Source: UMGS1889 sp964540575
GTDB taxonomy: Bacteria; Bacillota; Clostridia; Oscillospirales; Ruminococcaceae
Assembly: GCA_964540575.1 (NCBI GenBank)
Contig: CAZINI010000003.1
Location: 65,483-129,482, forward strand
Direction of reading: 5' to 3'
Length of the DNA: 64,000 nucleotides
Both the position numbers and the translations under genes were made by a program. The notes below the pieces were generated by a model that made no database searches, was not told the DNA's origin, and saw only the letters and a list, made by a program, of their open reading frames with translations. Positions 7,604-16,453 of the stretch are shown here, one piece after another. The stretch's first letter is position 1; the number at the start of each line of letters is the position of its first letter.

Positions 7604-9715
7604 ATGAATATAAAGATATTTTCTCCGCTGAACGGACGGGTAGTCCCGCTGGACAGCGTTCCCGATACCGTGTTTTCGACGAGAGTGCTGGGGGACGGCT
7701 GTGCTGTTATCCCCGAGGACGGCAAGATATACAGCCCCGTGGACGGCAAGATCTCCACCATTGCCGAAACGAAGCACGCTTACGGTATCACCTCCGACGA
7801 CGGGCTGGAGATACTCGTCCATTTCGGGCTGGAAACAGTGTCGCTGAAAGGCGAGGGCTTTGTTTCTCACGTTAATGAGGGGGACAGGGTGACAGCAGGG
7901 CAGCTTATTGCCGAGGCGGATATTTCTCTGATGAAAAGCCGAGGCATTGACCTTATAACCCCCGTGCTTATTTGCGAGGGCGGCGAGGGCTTGGATATGC
8001 GTATCTCCGAGGGTGAGGTCAAAAAGGGTGAACAGCTTATCCTTTTGAGAAATGCTTCCGAAAATACGTCGGCTGAGAAGAAAAAGCCGTCCATAAATTT
8101 CGATTTTCTGCAAAAGCTGGGCAAGACGCTGATGACGGTCATTGCCGTAATGCCCGCTGCGGGGCTTATGATAAGCGTTGGCAGGCTTATCACAATGGCG
8201 GCGGGAGATGCGGGCGTTGTTTCGGCGATAGGCAGCGTTGCGGAGAATATCGGCTGGGCGATAATCAACAATCTCCATATCCTTTTTGCGGCGGCGATAG
8301 GCGGTTCATGGGCGAAGGACAGGGCTGGCGGTGCTTTTGCGGCGGTCATTTCCTTTATCCTCATAAACAGCGTTACCGGAGCGGTTTTCGGCGTGACCAA
8401 CGATATGCTCGATGATGCGGGTGCGGTCGTTTATTCGCTTTTCGGCTCGGAAATGCCCGTCAGCAGCTATTTTACGTCAATTCTGGGTGCCCCTGCTCTT
8501 AATATGGGCGTTTTTTCGGGAATTATTGCGGGATTTTTGGGCGGATATGTTTATAATAAATTCTACAACTTCCGAAAACTGCCCGAGGCTTTGGCGTTTT
8601 TCAACGGAAAGCGTTTTGTTCCGCTGATGGTAATAGTATGGTCGGCGGCGGTTTCCCTTGTTATCGCTGTGGTATGGCCCGTTATTCAGGGCGGAATAAA
8701 CGCATTCGGCATTTGGATAGCAAATTCCGCCGACTCGTCACCGCTGCTGGCACCGTTTATTTACGGAACTCTGGAACGTCTGCTTCTGCCCTTCGGACTG
8801 CATCATATGCTGACTATCCCCATGAACTACACCTCCTTCGGCGGCAGCTATGAGGTGCTGACGGGTGCAAATGCAGGCTCACAGGTGTTCGGTCAGGACC
8901 CGCTCTGGCTTGCTTGGGTCACCGACCTTATCAATCTCAAAAAATCGGGAGATACTGCCGCTTACGAAAATCTCCTTACAACCGTCACTCCCGCACGATT
9001 TAAGGTGGGACAGATGATAGGTGCAACGGGTCTGCTTCTGGGTATTGCCTTGGCAATGTACCGCCGTGTTGATCCCGACAAGAAGAAGGATTACCGTTCA
9101 ATGTACCTGTCAACGGCGTTGGCGGTGTTCCTGACAGGCGTTACCGAGCCTGTGGAGTTTATGTTTATGTTCTGTGCTATACCACTATATATAGTATATG
9201 CAATATTGCAGGGCATCGCCTTTGCCCTTTCGGGGATAGTCGATCTTCGGCTGCACAGCTTCGGAAATATTGAGTTTTTCACGAGAATACCAATGTCCGT
9301 GAATGCAGGTCTTACGGGGGATATTATCAATTTCGTTATAAGTTGTATCCTGTTTTTTGCCGTGGGATATTTCATGGCATATTTTATGATAGGCAAATTC
9401 GGATATGCTACCCCGGGCCGTCTGGGAAATTACACCTCCGGCGAAGAAACCGCTCCTTCGGGAAACGGCAAGCAGTCCTCTGACGGTCAGCCCGAACGCA
9501 TCATCTCGCTTCTCGGCGGACGGGACAATATCACCCTTGTGGACGCCTGTATGACAAGGCTTCGTGTTACTGTTAAGGATATGAGCCTTGTGGCGGACGA
9601 AAATGCGTGGAAGTCCGAGGGTGCACTGGGGCTTGTGAAAAAAGGCAGCGGCGTTCAGGCGATATACGGACCGAAGGCAGACGTGCTGAAATCGGATATT
9701 AACGATATTTTGTAG
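7604..9715 (+). CDS. PTS glucose/N-acetylglucosamine-family transporter, fused EIIA-EIIC-EIIB
   Basis: A 703-residue membrane permease that takes up and phosphorylates a sugar. Domain order is EIIA (about 1-145; His58 in TKHAYG and the phosphorylated His73 in LVHFGLETVSLKGEGF), EIIC (about 165-600; many membrane helices, FGLHHMLTIP and GVTEPVEFMFMF) and EIIB (about 625-703; Cys649 in VDACMTRLRV). All three phosphorylation or transport modules look intact. The A-C-B order is uncommon for this family. GGAGG lies ten bases before the ATG. HPr and enzyme I genes follow nearby, so the whole phosphoryl chain is encoded together. Glucose or GlcNAc is the best guess for the substrate. Confidence 0.9.
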   Translation: MNIKIFSPLNGRVVPLDSVPDTVFSTRVLGDGCAVIPEDGKIYSPVDGKISTIAETKHAYGITSDDGLEILVHFGLETVSLKGEGFVSHVNEGDRVTAGQLIAEADISLMKSRGIDLITPVLICEGGEGLDMRISEGEVKKGEQLILLRNASENTSAEKKKPSINFDFLQKLGKTLMTVIAVMPAAGLMISVGRLITMAAGDAGVVSAIGSVAENIGWAIINNLHILFAAAIGGSWAKDRAGGAFAAVISFILINSVTGAVFGVTNDMLDDAGAVVYSLFGSEMPVSSYFTSILGAPALNMGVFSGIIAGFLGGYVYNKFYNFRKLPEALAFFNGKRFVPLMVIVWSAAVSLVIAVVWPVIQGGINAFGIWIANSADSSPLLAPFIYGTLERLLLPFGLHHMLTIPMNYTSFGGSYEVLTGANAGSQVFGQDPLWLAWVTDLINLKKSGDTAAYENLLTTVTPARFKVGQMIGATGLLLGIALAMYRRVDPDKKKDYRSMYLSTALAVFLTGVTEPVEFMFMFCAIPLYIVYAILQGIAFALSGIVDLRLHSFGNIEFFTRIPMSVNAGLTGDIINFVISCILFFAVGYFMAYFMIGKFGYATPGRLGNYTSGEETAPSGNGKQSSDGQPERIISLLGGRDNITLVDACMTRLRVTVKDMSLVADENAWKSEGALGLVKKGSGVQAIYGPKADVLKSDINDIL

Positions 9716-9727
9716 GGAGAGAAAAAT

Positions 9728-10549
9728 GTGAAGCTATTGACACTTAACACTCACAGCCTTGTTGAGGAGGACTATCCCCGAAAGCTGAAAATATTCGCAG
9801 ACGCCGTATCTGCCGAAAAGCCCGATATTATCGCACTTCAAGAGGTAAACCAGAGCCGAACGGAAACTGCCGCCAATACCGTAAGATATTTTCCCGCCGA
9901 CAAAACCGCCGTTGTCCGCAGAGATAATCACGTTCTGAACGCCGCAAGGCTATTGCCCGAATATTTCTGGACGTGGATACCCATAAAGCTTGGTTACAGC
10001 AGATTTGACGAGGGAATAGCTCTAATGAGCCGAAGCAAAATCCTTGAAACCGCCGTTTTTACCGTCAGTGCCGAGGACGATTACAGCAGCTGGAAAACTC
10101 GGAAAATTCTCGGGGTACGGACAGAAGCCCGCCCGAACGAATGGTTTTTCAGCGTTCATTACGGCTGGTGGGACGACTCCGTTGACCCGTTTTCGGCACA
10201 ATGGGAAAGAACGCTCCGTCAGCTGAACGGCATTGGAAGAGTCTGGCTGATGGGTGATTTCAACAATCCTGCCGAGGTCAGGGGGGAGGGCTATGACCTT
10301 GTTTTCCGCTCGGGATTTCGGGACTGCTTTCTGTCCGCACGGTTTCGGGACGACGGCGTTACCGCCGAAAAGCATATTGACGGTTGGCGGGACAAGTCAG
10401 CATCTGCCGATAAATTGCGGATAGACCAGATATGGTACAGCGGGAGGGTATCTGCCGAAAGCTGTCTGACCATATTCAACGGGGAAAATTATCCCGTAAT
10501 ATCCGACCATTTCGGAATTCTTTTAAATGGATTGCAAAACTCAAAATAA
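9728..10549 (+). CDS. Endonuclease/exonuclease/phosphatase family protein
   Basis: A 273-residue protein of the Mg-dependent EEP fold shared by nucleases, sphingomyelinases and inositol-phosphate phosphatases. Family residues are visible: TLNTHS at the start, LQEVNQS with the catalytic Glu, SVHYGWWDD, GDFNNPAE and the terminal SDHFGIL. There is no signal peptide, so it is probably cytoplasmic. The GTG start at 9728 has AGGGAGAG behind it and lies 12 bases after the EIIABC gene, so the two are likely co-transcribed. A sugar-phosphate or nucleic acid substrate cannot be chosen from the sequence. Confidence 0.85.
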   Translation: MKLLTLNTHSLVEEDYPRKLKIFADAVSAEKPDIIALQEVNQSRTETAANTVRYFPADKTAVVRRDNHVLNAARLLPEYFWTWIPIKLGYSRFDEGIALMSRSKILETAVFTVSAEDDYSSWKTRKILGVRTEARPNEWFFSVHYGWWDDSVDPFSAQWERTLRQLNGIGRVWLMGDFNNPAEVRGEGYDLVFRSGFRDCFLSARFRDDGVTAEKHIDGWRDKSASADKLRIDQIWYSGRVSAESCLTIFNGENYPVISDHFGILLNGLQNSK

Positions 10550-10560
10550 TATAGTATAAT
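10532..10560 (+). promoter_or_regulatory. Candidate sigma-A promoter before ptsH
   Basis: TTGCAA (10532-10537) and TATAAT (10555-10560) are 17 bases apart. A start site seven bases later would fall within the ptsH ribosome binding site AAGGAG (10563-10568), leaving almost no leader, so the match may be partly fortuitous. Confidence 0.35.
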
Positions 10561-10574
10561 ATAAGGAGAAGCCT

Positions 10575-10832
10575 ATGAAAACATTTGAATATACCGTTAC
10601 CGACGGGCTGGGCATTCACGCAAGACCCGCAGGACTTATCGCCAAAACCGCAAAGGAGTTTTCAAGCGAGATAGTCATTTCAAAGGACGGAAAATCGGCA
10701 GTCTGCACTAAGCTTATGGCGATAATGGGGCTTGGTGTGAAATGCGGGGACAGGATAACCGTGACAGTCAGCGGCAGCGACGAGGAAGCCGCAGAAAAGG
10801 CTATGAGGGAGCTTTTAGAGGCGAATTTGTGA
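10575..10832 (+). CDS. ptsH: Phosphocarrier protein HPr
   Basis: An 85-residue HPr that carries phosphate from enzyme I to EIIA. The active-site His15 is in GIHARPAG. The position equivalent to Ser46, the regulatory site phosphorylated by HPr kinase in most Firmicutes, is Lys46 (sequence CTKLMAIMGLG, with Thr45 just before it). This HPr therefore should not be controlled through Ser46 in the usual way. AAGGAG lies six bases before the ATG. Enzyme I follows after 33 bases, so ptsH and ptsI form a conventional pair. Confidence 0.93.
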   Translation: MKTFEYTVTDGLGIHARPAGLIAKTAKEFSSEIVISKDGKSAVCTKLMAIMGLGVKCGDRITVTVSGSDEEAAEKAMRELLEANL

Positions 10833-10865
10833 CGAATATTTGCAAATACGGCAGGAGTGAGTTCT

Positions 10866-12500
10866 ATGAAAGTTTTTAAAGGAAAAGGCGTTTACGGTGC
10901 AGCCGCAGTGGGAAAAATTTCCGTTTTCAAGCGGAGAGATATTCAGGTCAAGCGTACCAAAACAGATGACCCCGAGGCAGAGCTTCTTCGCCTTGAAGCG
11001 GCAAAGGAGGAAGCCATCTCCCAGCTTCGTGAGATATATGAACGGGCACTTAAAGAGGTGGGCGAAGCTAATGCTCAGATTTTCGATATTCACATAATGA
11101 TGATTGAGGACGAGGATTTTAACGAAGCTGTCAGAGGGACAATAACTTCTCAGAATGTGAACGCCGAATATGCCGTTGCTGCTGCCGCCGACAATTTTTC
11201 CCAAATGTTCTCCGCTATGGAGGACAGCTATATGCAGGCGAGAGCGGCGGACGTGAAGGACATTTCCAACCGCATCATCGCTTGTCTGGCAAAGTCGGAT
11301 TGCCGTGGAGAAAGCGTCAGTGAGGCTGCCATAATCTGTGCGGACGACCTTGCTCCCAGCGAAACCGTTACCCTTGACAAGGACAAGGTGCTGGCGTTCG
11401 TCACTGCCCACGGCTCGTCATTTTCCCATACGGCGATACTGGCGAGGACTATGAATATCCCTGCTATAATCGGTCTGGGAGATGATTTTCTTCGGGAGAT
11501 AAAGGACGGAGATATGGCGGTCGCAGACGGCTTTACGGGCGAATTTATCCTCGACCCCGATGAAAAAACTATTGCCGCCGCAGAAGAAAAACGCCGTGCG
11601 GACGAGGAAAAGCGGGAGCTTCTGAAAAAGCTCAAGGGCAAGGAAAACATAACCCTTGACGGGACGAAAATAAGCATTTTTGCAAATATTGGCAGTGTTG
11701 ACAATATCGGTGCCGCACTTCTGAATGACGCCGACGGCATCGGGCTTTTCAGGAGCGAATTTCTTTATCTGGAAAAATCCGACTATCCCACCGAGGAGGA
11801 GCAGTTCAAGGCGTACAAGCGGACGCTGGAAAGCATGGGCGGGAAAAAGGTAATTATCCGCACTCTGGACATAGGAGCGGACAAGCAGGCGGACTATTTC
11901 GGGCTGGACAAGGAGGAAAATCCCGCCTTGGGGCTTCGTGCAATTCGGATCTGCCTGACCCGTCCCGAGATATTCAAGACACAGCTCAGGGCGTTGTTTA
12001 GGGCTTCCGCTTACGGAAATCTGGGGATAATGTTCCCGATGATTGCAAATGTCAGCGAGGTAGAAGCGGCTCTGGAGCTTTGTGAGCAGGTCAAGGAGGA
12101 GCTTAGGAGAGATAAAATCGAATTTTCGGAAAATGTTGAGCTGGGAATTATGATAGAAACTCCCGCCGCTGCCATTATCAGCGACAGGCTTGCTCCGCTG
12201 GTGGATTTTTTCAGCGTCGGCACCAACGACCTCACTCAGTACACCCTTGCCTGCGACAGGCAAAATCCCAAGCTGGAGCAGTTCTGCGACGTTCATCACG
12301 AGGCTATTCTGCGGCTTATCGAAACGGCGGCGAAAAACGCTCACGCCAACAATGCTTGGATAGGCATCTGCGGTGAGCTGGCGGCTGATACCGAATTGAC
12401 GGAAACGTTCCTGCGAATGGGCATTGACGAGCTTTCCGTTTCGCCCTCCTTTGTTTTAAAGGTCAGGGACAGGGTGAGAAGCATTGATTTGAGAAAATGA
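10866..12500 (+). CDS. ptsI: Phosphoenolpyruvate-protein phosphotransferase (PTS enzyme I)
   Basis: A 544-residue enzyme I that takes phosphate from phosphoenolpyruvate and passes it to HPr. The phosphorylated His188 lies in GSSFSHTAILAR. The PEP-binding barrel follows with GLFRSEFLY, RTLDIGADKQ, ALGLRAIR, GIMIETPAA and the signature GTNDLTQYTLACDR; the C-terminus has the GICGELA motif. It is slightly shorter than the usual 570 or so residues but has all core motifs. A GTG at 10857 is also in frame; CAGGAG at 10852 fits the ATG at 10866. It is the last gene of the PTS cluster. Confidence 0.96.
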   Translation: MKVFKGKGVYGAAAVGKISVFKRRDIQVKRTKTDDPEAELLRLEAAKEEAISQLREIYERALKEVGEANAQIFDIHIMMIEDEDFNEAVRGTITSQNVNAEYAVAAAADNFSQMFSAMEDSYMQARAADVKDISNRIIACLAKSDCRGESVSEAAIICADDLAPSETVTLDKDKVLAFVTAHGSSFSHTAILARTMNIPAIIGLGDDFLREIKDGDMAVADGFTGEFILDPDEKTIAAAEEKRRADEEKRELLKKLKGKENITLDGTKISIFANIGSVDNIGAALLNDADGIGLFRSEFLYLEKSDYPTEEEQFKAYKRTLESMGGKKVIIRTLDIGADKQADYFGLDKEENPALGLRAIRICLTRPEIFKTQLRALFRASAYGNLGIMFPMIANVSEVEAALELCEQVKEELRRDKIEFSENVELGIMIETPAAAIISDRLAPLVDFFSVGTNDLTQYTLACDRQNPKLEQFCDVHHEAILRLIETAAKNAHANNAWIGICGELAADTELTETFLRMGIDELSVSPSFVLKVRDRVRSIDLRK

Positions 12501-12560
12501 AAATATCGGATAATCGCAATTTCCTGTATGAAAACACGATTATCCGATATTTTGCTTTTT
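12500..12560. terminator. Bidirectional terminator between ptsI and the PHP gene
   Basis: A perfect 17-base stem, AAAATATCGGATAATCG (12500-12516) with its reverse complement at 12537-12553, is followed by a T-rich run on the plus strand, and the A-rich left arm gives the same on the minus strand. It lies between convergent genes and can serve both. Confidence 0.85.
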
Positions 12561-13240
12561 TAGATAAAATCTCCCAAAAGCTCGCAATTTCCCGATTTCA
12601 CACAGTTGATAAAATCCTGCGGGTCGGTCAGGCGATGGTCGAATGCCATTCCGCCGCCATTGAAACGGTCTGCACGGTGAATATCCGAGCCGCCTGTTTT
12701 GGCAAGGGAATGCTTTTCTGCATATTCCAGAGCCTTTCTGTTCATTTCGGCGGTGCGGTTGTTCATATTTATGACCTCGGCAGCGTCGGAAAGCTCGGGA
12801 TACTGCACCTGACGGGTGATATACGACGCTTCTCTGAACGGGTGTGCCTGACTTATAAATCCTCCCGCCTGATGGACAAGCTTTGCGAATTTTGCGGGCT
12901 TTAACAGGTCACAGTCGGGATTTGCCAGCAGAAAATCCTTGTCCAGCCCGTAAACAAGAAACTCCATTGCGTGATAGTTCCATTCAAATCCGAAAAACAC
13001 GTCCAGACCAAGCTTATCTCCCGCCGCTTTAGCGTGTTCATATCCCAAACAAAACTGCTTGACCCGCTCTGCCCAGTCAAGGTCACGGGGAATGCAGCTG
13101 TTGCCGTTGAAAAAGTGGTCGGTGACAAATATCCCCGCATATCCCTTGCGGTGGTAAAGCATTGCCATCTGTTCGCCCGTGCTTTCGGCACATGCAGAGG
13201 CTTCAAAGGTGTGAAGGTGGGTTTCATATTTATACTTCAT
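12560..13240 (-). CDS. PHP domain phosphoesterase
   Basis: A 226-residue protein of the PHP metal-dependent phosphoesterase superfamily. The metal ligands appear as ETHLHTFEASACAES near the start, TDHFF at about residue 40, a GFEWNYH segment, SQAHPFRE, and GGSDIHRAD near the end. Longer starts exist up to 13279, but they would lie inside the promoter; CGGAGAG fits the ATG at 13240. It stands alone, convergent with ptsI and divergent from the VWA gene. The substrate is unknown; relatives include histidinol phosphatases and tyrosine-phosphatase-like enzymes. Confidence 0.87.
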   Translation of the reverse strand: MKYKYETHLHTFEASACAESTGEQMAMLYHRKGYAGIFVTDHFFNGNSCIPRDLDWAERVKQFCLGYEHAKAAGDKLGLDVFFGFEWNYHAMEFLVYGLDKDFLLANPDCDLLKPAKFAKLVHQAGGFISQAHPFREASYITRQVQYPELSDAAEVINMNNRTAEMNRKALEYAEKHSLAKTGGSDIHRADRFNGGGMAFDHRLTDPQDFINCVKSGNCELLGDFI

Positions 13241-13269
13241 AATATCTCTCCGTTTCTTCATATTATTAT

Positions 13270-13298
13270 AGTATACCACAAAGCTTTGGATTTTTCAA
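13270..13298 (-). promoter_or_regulatory. Sigma-A-type promoter for the PHP gene
   Basis: Reading the minus strand, TTGAAA (13293-13298), 17 bases, then TATACT (13270-13275). It stands about 30 bases before the chosen start codon and supports that start. Confidence 0.7.
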
Positions 13299-13361
13299 CA
13301 TTTTCGGCAAAATATATCTGTACGGTAATAAAAAAGTCAGAAAAAGTATATGTAAGCTTAA

Positions 13362-13390
13362 TTGTAATTTGCTTGGAAATTTGTTATAAT
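13362..13390 (+). promoter_or_regulatory. Sigma-A-type promoter for the VWA protein gene
   Basis: TTGTAA (13362-13367), 17 bases, then TATAAT (13385-13390), about 80 bases before the ATG at 13473. Confidence 0.65.
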
Positions 13391-13472
13391 ATAATTTGGA
13401 TAACTATGTGCCGCTTTTTCTGTGTCAGCGGTGTCATATTGTGGTAATAATTGGATTTATGGTGATGAAATA

Positions 13473-16424
13473 ATGGCAAAAAAGAAGAAAAAAAGCAACC
13501 CTAACCCTGCGGCGAACAATGGCGGCGGAGCTACCGATGAGCTGCTCGAATTTGTAAAATCTGCCGAGAATGCTCAAACCGTCAGCACGCCCGAGGTCAG
13601 GGAAGTGTCTGCGGATATACGGGAAAGCGAAAATCCCGAGCCGAAACGGGAAACTGCTCCCAAGCCCGAGCCGAAACGGGAAGTTGTTCCCAAGCCCGAG
13701 CCGAATCGGGAAGCCGTTCCCCAGCCCGAGCCGAAACAGGAAGCCGTTCCCAAGCCCGAGCCGAAACGGGAAGTTGTTCCCAAGCCCGAGCCTGTAAAGG
13801 AGCAGCCGAAAAACGACCCTCCCGCCGAAACGGTTAAGCCCGTTCAGGCAGAGGAAAAGCCCGCAAAGGAAGAAGAACCAAAGGAAAGCATTTCCGATAT
13901 TTTCGCTCAGAAGGACAGGGAATTTGCGGAAAGAATGGGCTTTGCAGCCTCCGCACCTCCGAAGAAGCCCAATTCTTCGTCAGGTTCGGCGAAAAGCACG
14001 TCAAAGTCGGGGACAAGTTCGTCCTCTGCAAGAAGCAGTTCTTCGGGGACAAAATCGTCCTCCGCTTCATCGGCAGCCGCAAAGCCGTCCGCACCGAGCA
14101 AGCACCGTCCCGAGAGAGATCCGCTCTATACTCAGAAGGTCATAAAGTCGGGAATTGTGGGAATTGTGGCGATGGTCGCAATTTATATGTTCTCGATGAT
14201 ATACTCGAAATCCTTGGCTGATGACGAGATAGAGATGCTGGAAAGCCGTCTGCTGACCATGAAGGGCAACAGCCTCAGCAGCAATATTACGGAGATAGAC
14301 GGCATCTCCCTTGAACAGAGGGAAAACCTCGGACTGTCCGATTTCCTGTGCGACAGCGACAGTGACGGGCTTTCCGATGCTTATGAGCTGAATATTACCA
14401 AAACCGATCCGCTCAAATATGACAGCGACGGTGACGGCGTTGCGGACGGTATCGAAGTTAAGGCGTCCCTTGACCCGAACAATCCCAAGACCAACGGCAC
14501 AGATGAGGACGGAAAGCTGTCTATGACCGCAACTGTTGGTGCAAAGGGCGTAACTGTTGAGCTAAAGGGCACTCCCGACATTTACAGATGCTACATTGAG
14601 GAGTACAAAAACAACAGTATGGCGGGCACTCCGGGTATGATCGGCAGCGTTTATCAGTTCTATGCACCGAAGATAGACGAGGGCAAGCTTACCTTTACAT
14701 ATACCGACAAGGATATTGAAAAGTGGAGCGGCGACCCGAATAATCTGTCCGTTTTTTGGTACAATTCCGCTGACGGAAAGTTCGATATGCTCAACAGCAC
14801 CGTTGACGAAACTAAGAAAACCGTTTCTACAAAGGTGACCGAAAGCGGCATTTTCGCCCTCGGAGATACAGGCGTGGTGACCGCCGAGGAGTATGACACC
14901 AACATTTTCTTCCTTATTGACAATTCAGGTTCAATGTACCCCGAGGCAATGTGCATGGGCTCGGAGGAAAATGACGTTGACTTCAAGCGTCTTGACCTTG
15001 CCACTTCGCTGATGAATGCTATCGAAGGGGACGCAAACTACGGTCTTGCAAAGTTCACGGCGACCTACACCAAGCTTTCCGACCTTACTTCGGATAAGGC
15101 TGCCGTAAATGCAAAGCTTGAGAGCATCAAATCCACCATGGAAAGCTTTAACGGCACGGAGATAGCGGTTTCTCTTTCAAATGCTGTAACAGCGTTCAAA
15201 AACACCGCTCCTGCCGACAGAAACTATATCCTGCTTCTGACTGACGGTATGCCTACCACTGTAAATCCGGCAGCCGAAAAAGCGGCTATCGATGCTGCTA
15301 ATAACGAAAATGTATCGGTTTTCGTTATCGGTCTGGGCAAATATGTTGATTCGGATTATCTGACAAATATTGCCGAGTTAACGAATGGTATGTATTTCCA
15401 GGTGTCCAACGCCGATGCACTGGCGGCTACCGTTGAAAAGATCTCGTCGTTCCTTGATTACGGTATCGTTCAGACGGACAAGGAAGATGATGGTTCCGCC
15501 AAAACCGAAGAGGGTGAAAGCAGTTCCGTTTACGATATGTTTATGATAGCGGACACGGGCTTCAGCTCTATGAAGGACGGTCTTGCTTACAAGGATTTCC
15601 GCACTTCCTACGATACGGACGGAACGGGCTTCGGAATTGCCGAGTTCGTCAGCCGCTATTATACGGGAAATCTGGAGCTTACCGCCTCCGATTATACAGT
15701 TGACGGAAAGACCGTCAAGGGCTATGACCTGCGTAATTTCCCGCTTTTCACCGACGGTAAGGCTGACCTCAGAAACTTCCATATCCAAATGCTGGATAAG
15801 TATAACGAGTATCTTTCCCTTGATAACAAGTGGGATTTCAAGAGCATCAAGGACGGCGTTCTGCTGTTTTCCGATGATGCGAGAGCGTTTGTTGAGGAGA
15901 ACGGCTTCGGTACGGTCAGCGTTAAGTTTGACAGCACTGCTCACGAGCTTCAGCAGTCAAATACGGACAAATTCCTGAGATATATCACATTCCAGACTAT
16001 CAGAGATTTCGAGGTTTTCCAATGTGCGGTTTTGGATAATTCCGTTTACACGGGGGACGACCTGGAGCTTCTGAACGCATTTATCTATTTCCACAATCTT
16101 CATCTCAGGGACGATTGCAGGGTGTACAACCTCAGCACAGACGGCAGTGCAGCCTTTGAAATGCTTTGCTATCTGATGAAAACGGGCGAGCCTGTGGTCA
16201 TCACTCTTGACAATAACGTGGTAAATGCCGTAAGACTTCTCCGTGAGATAGATGACCCCAACAAGTTCGTTCTGGAGGTTTATGACGCAAACTATCCCGA
16301 CCAGCTGAAAAAGGTTATTCTTACAAGAACTCCCGTGCTTACTCAGGCGGGCAGTGATTATCAGTACAGAGCAAAATTCAGCGACAGGGACGTTATGCTC
16401 AGTTTCTATACTTTTGATGAATAA
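13473..16424 (+). CDS. Large membrane protein with PEPK repeats, calcium-binding repeats and a von Willebrand A domain
   Basis: A 983-residue protein of unknown function. In order: a Lys-rich start; five 10-residue repeats of the PEPKREVVPK type (about residues 55-104); a Ser/Ala-rich stretch; one membrane helix at about 225-245; thrombospondin-type-3-like acidic repeats (DSDSDGLSDAYE and DSDGDGVADGIE) at about 290-330; and a von Willebrand A domain from about 478 with an intact metal-ion site (DNSGS, later LTDGMP). A further 300 residues of unknown fold follow. The layout predicts a cytoplasmic repeat tail and an extracellular adhesive part. The start at 13473 is set by GGTGA seven bases upstream; the longer frame from 13422 has no good site. 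Confidence 0.8.
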   Translation: MAKKKKKSNPNPAANNGGGATDELLEFVKSAENAQTVSTPEVREVSADIRESENPEPKRETAPKPEPKREVVPKPEPNREAVPQPEPKQEAVPKPEPKREVVPKPEPVKEQPKNDPPAETVKPVQAEEKPAKEEEPKESISDIFAQKDREFAERMGFAASAPPKKPNSSSGSAKSTSKSGTSSSSARSSSSGTKSSSASSAAAKPSAPSKHRPERDPLYTQKVIKSGIVGIVAMVAIYMFSMIYSKSLADDEIEMLESRLLTMKGNSLSSNITEIDGISLEQRENLGLSDFLCDSDSDGLSDAYELNITKTDPLKYDSDGDGVADGIEVKASLDPNNPKTNGTDEDGKLSMTATVGAKGVTVELKGTPDIYRCYIEEYKNNSMAGTPGMIGSVYQFYAPKIDEGKLTFTYTDKDIEKWSGDPNNLSVFWYNSADGKFDMLNSTVDETKKTVSTKVTESGIFALGDTGVVTAEEYDTNIFFLIDNSGSMYPEAMCMGSEENDVDFKRLDLATSLMNAIEGDANYGLAKFTATYTKLSDLTSDKAAVNAKLESIKSTMESFNGTEIAVSLSNAVTAFKNTAPADRNYILLLTDGMPTTVNPAAEKAAIDAANNENVSVFVIGLGKYVDSDYLTNIAELTNGMYFQVSNADALAATVEKISSFLDYGIVQTDKEDDGSAKTEEGESSSVYDMFMIADTGFSSMKDGLAYKDFRTSYDTDGTGFGIAEFVSRYYTGNLELTASDYTVDGKTVKGYDLRNFPLFTDGKADLRNFHIQMLDKYNEYLSLDNKWDFKSIKDGVLLFSDDARAFVEENGFGTVSVKFDSTAHELQQSNTDKFLRYITFQTIRDFEVFQCAVLDNSVYTGDDLELLNAFIYFHNLHLRDDCRVYNLSTDGSAAFEMLCYLMKTGEPVVITLDNNVVNAVRLLREIDDPNKFVLEVYDANYPDQLKKVILTRTPVLTQAGSDYQYRAKFSDRDVMLSFYTFDE
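13635..13784 (+). repeat. Five tandem 30-base repeats inside the VWA gene
   Basis: Five in-frame copies of a 30-base unit beginning CCCGAGCCGAAACGGGAA, followed by a partial sixth, encode the PEPKRExxPK peptide. Copies differ by a few bases. Being in frame, they could gain or lose units by slippage without breaking the gene. Confidence 0.9.
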
Positions 16425-16453
16425 TGAAACACTGCCAATTGATATTTCAATTT

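Noticed and set aside
13635..13784. Regular 30-base repeats as a possible CRISPR array
   Set aside because: The repeats are directly adjacent without spacers, are in frame and encode a PEPK peptide inside a long gene; no cas gene is present.
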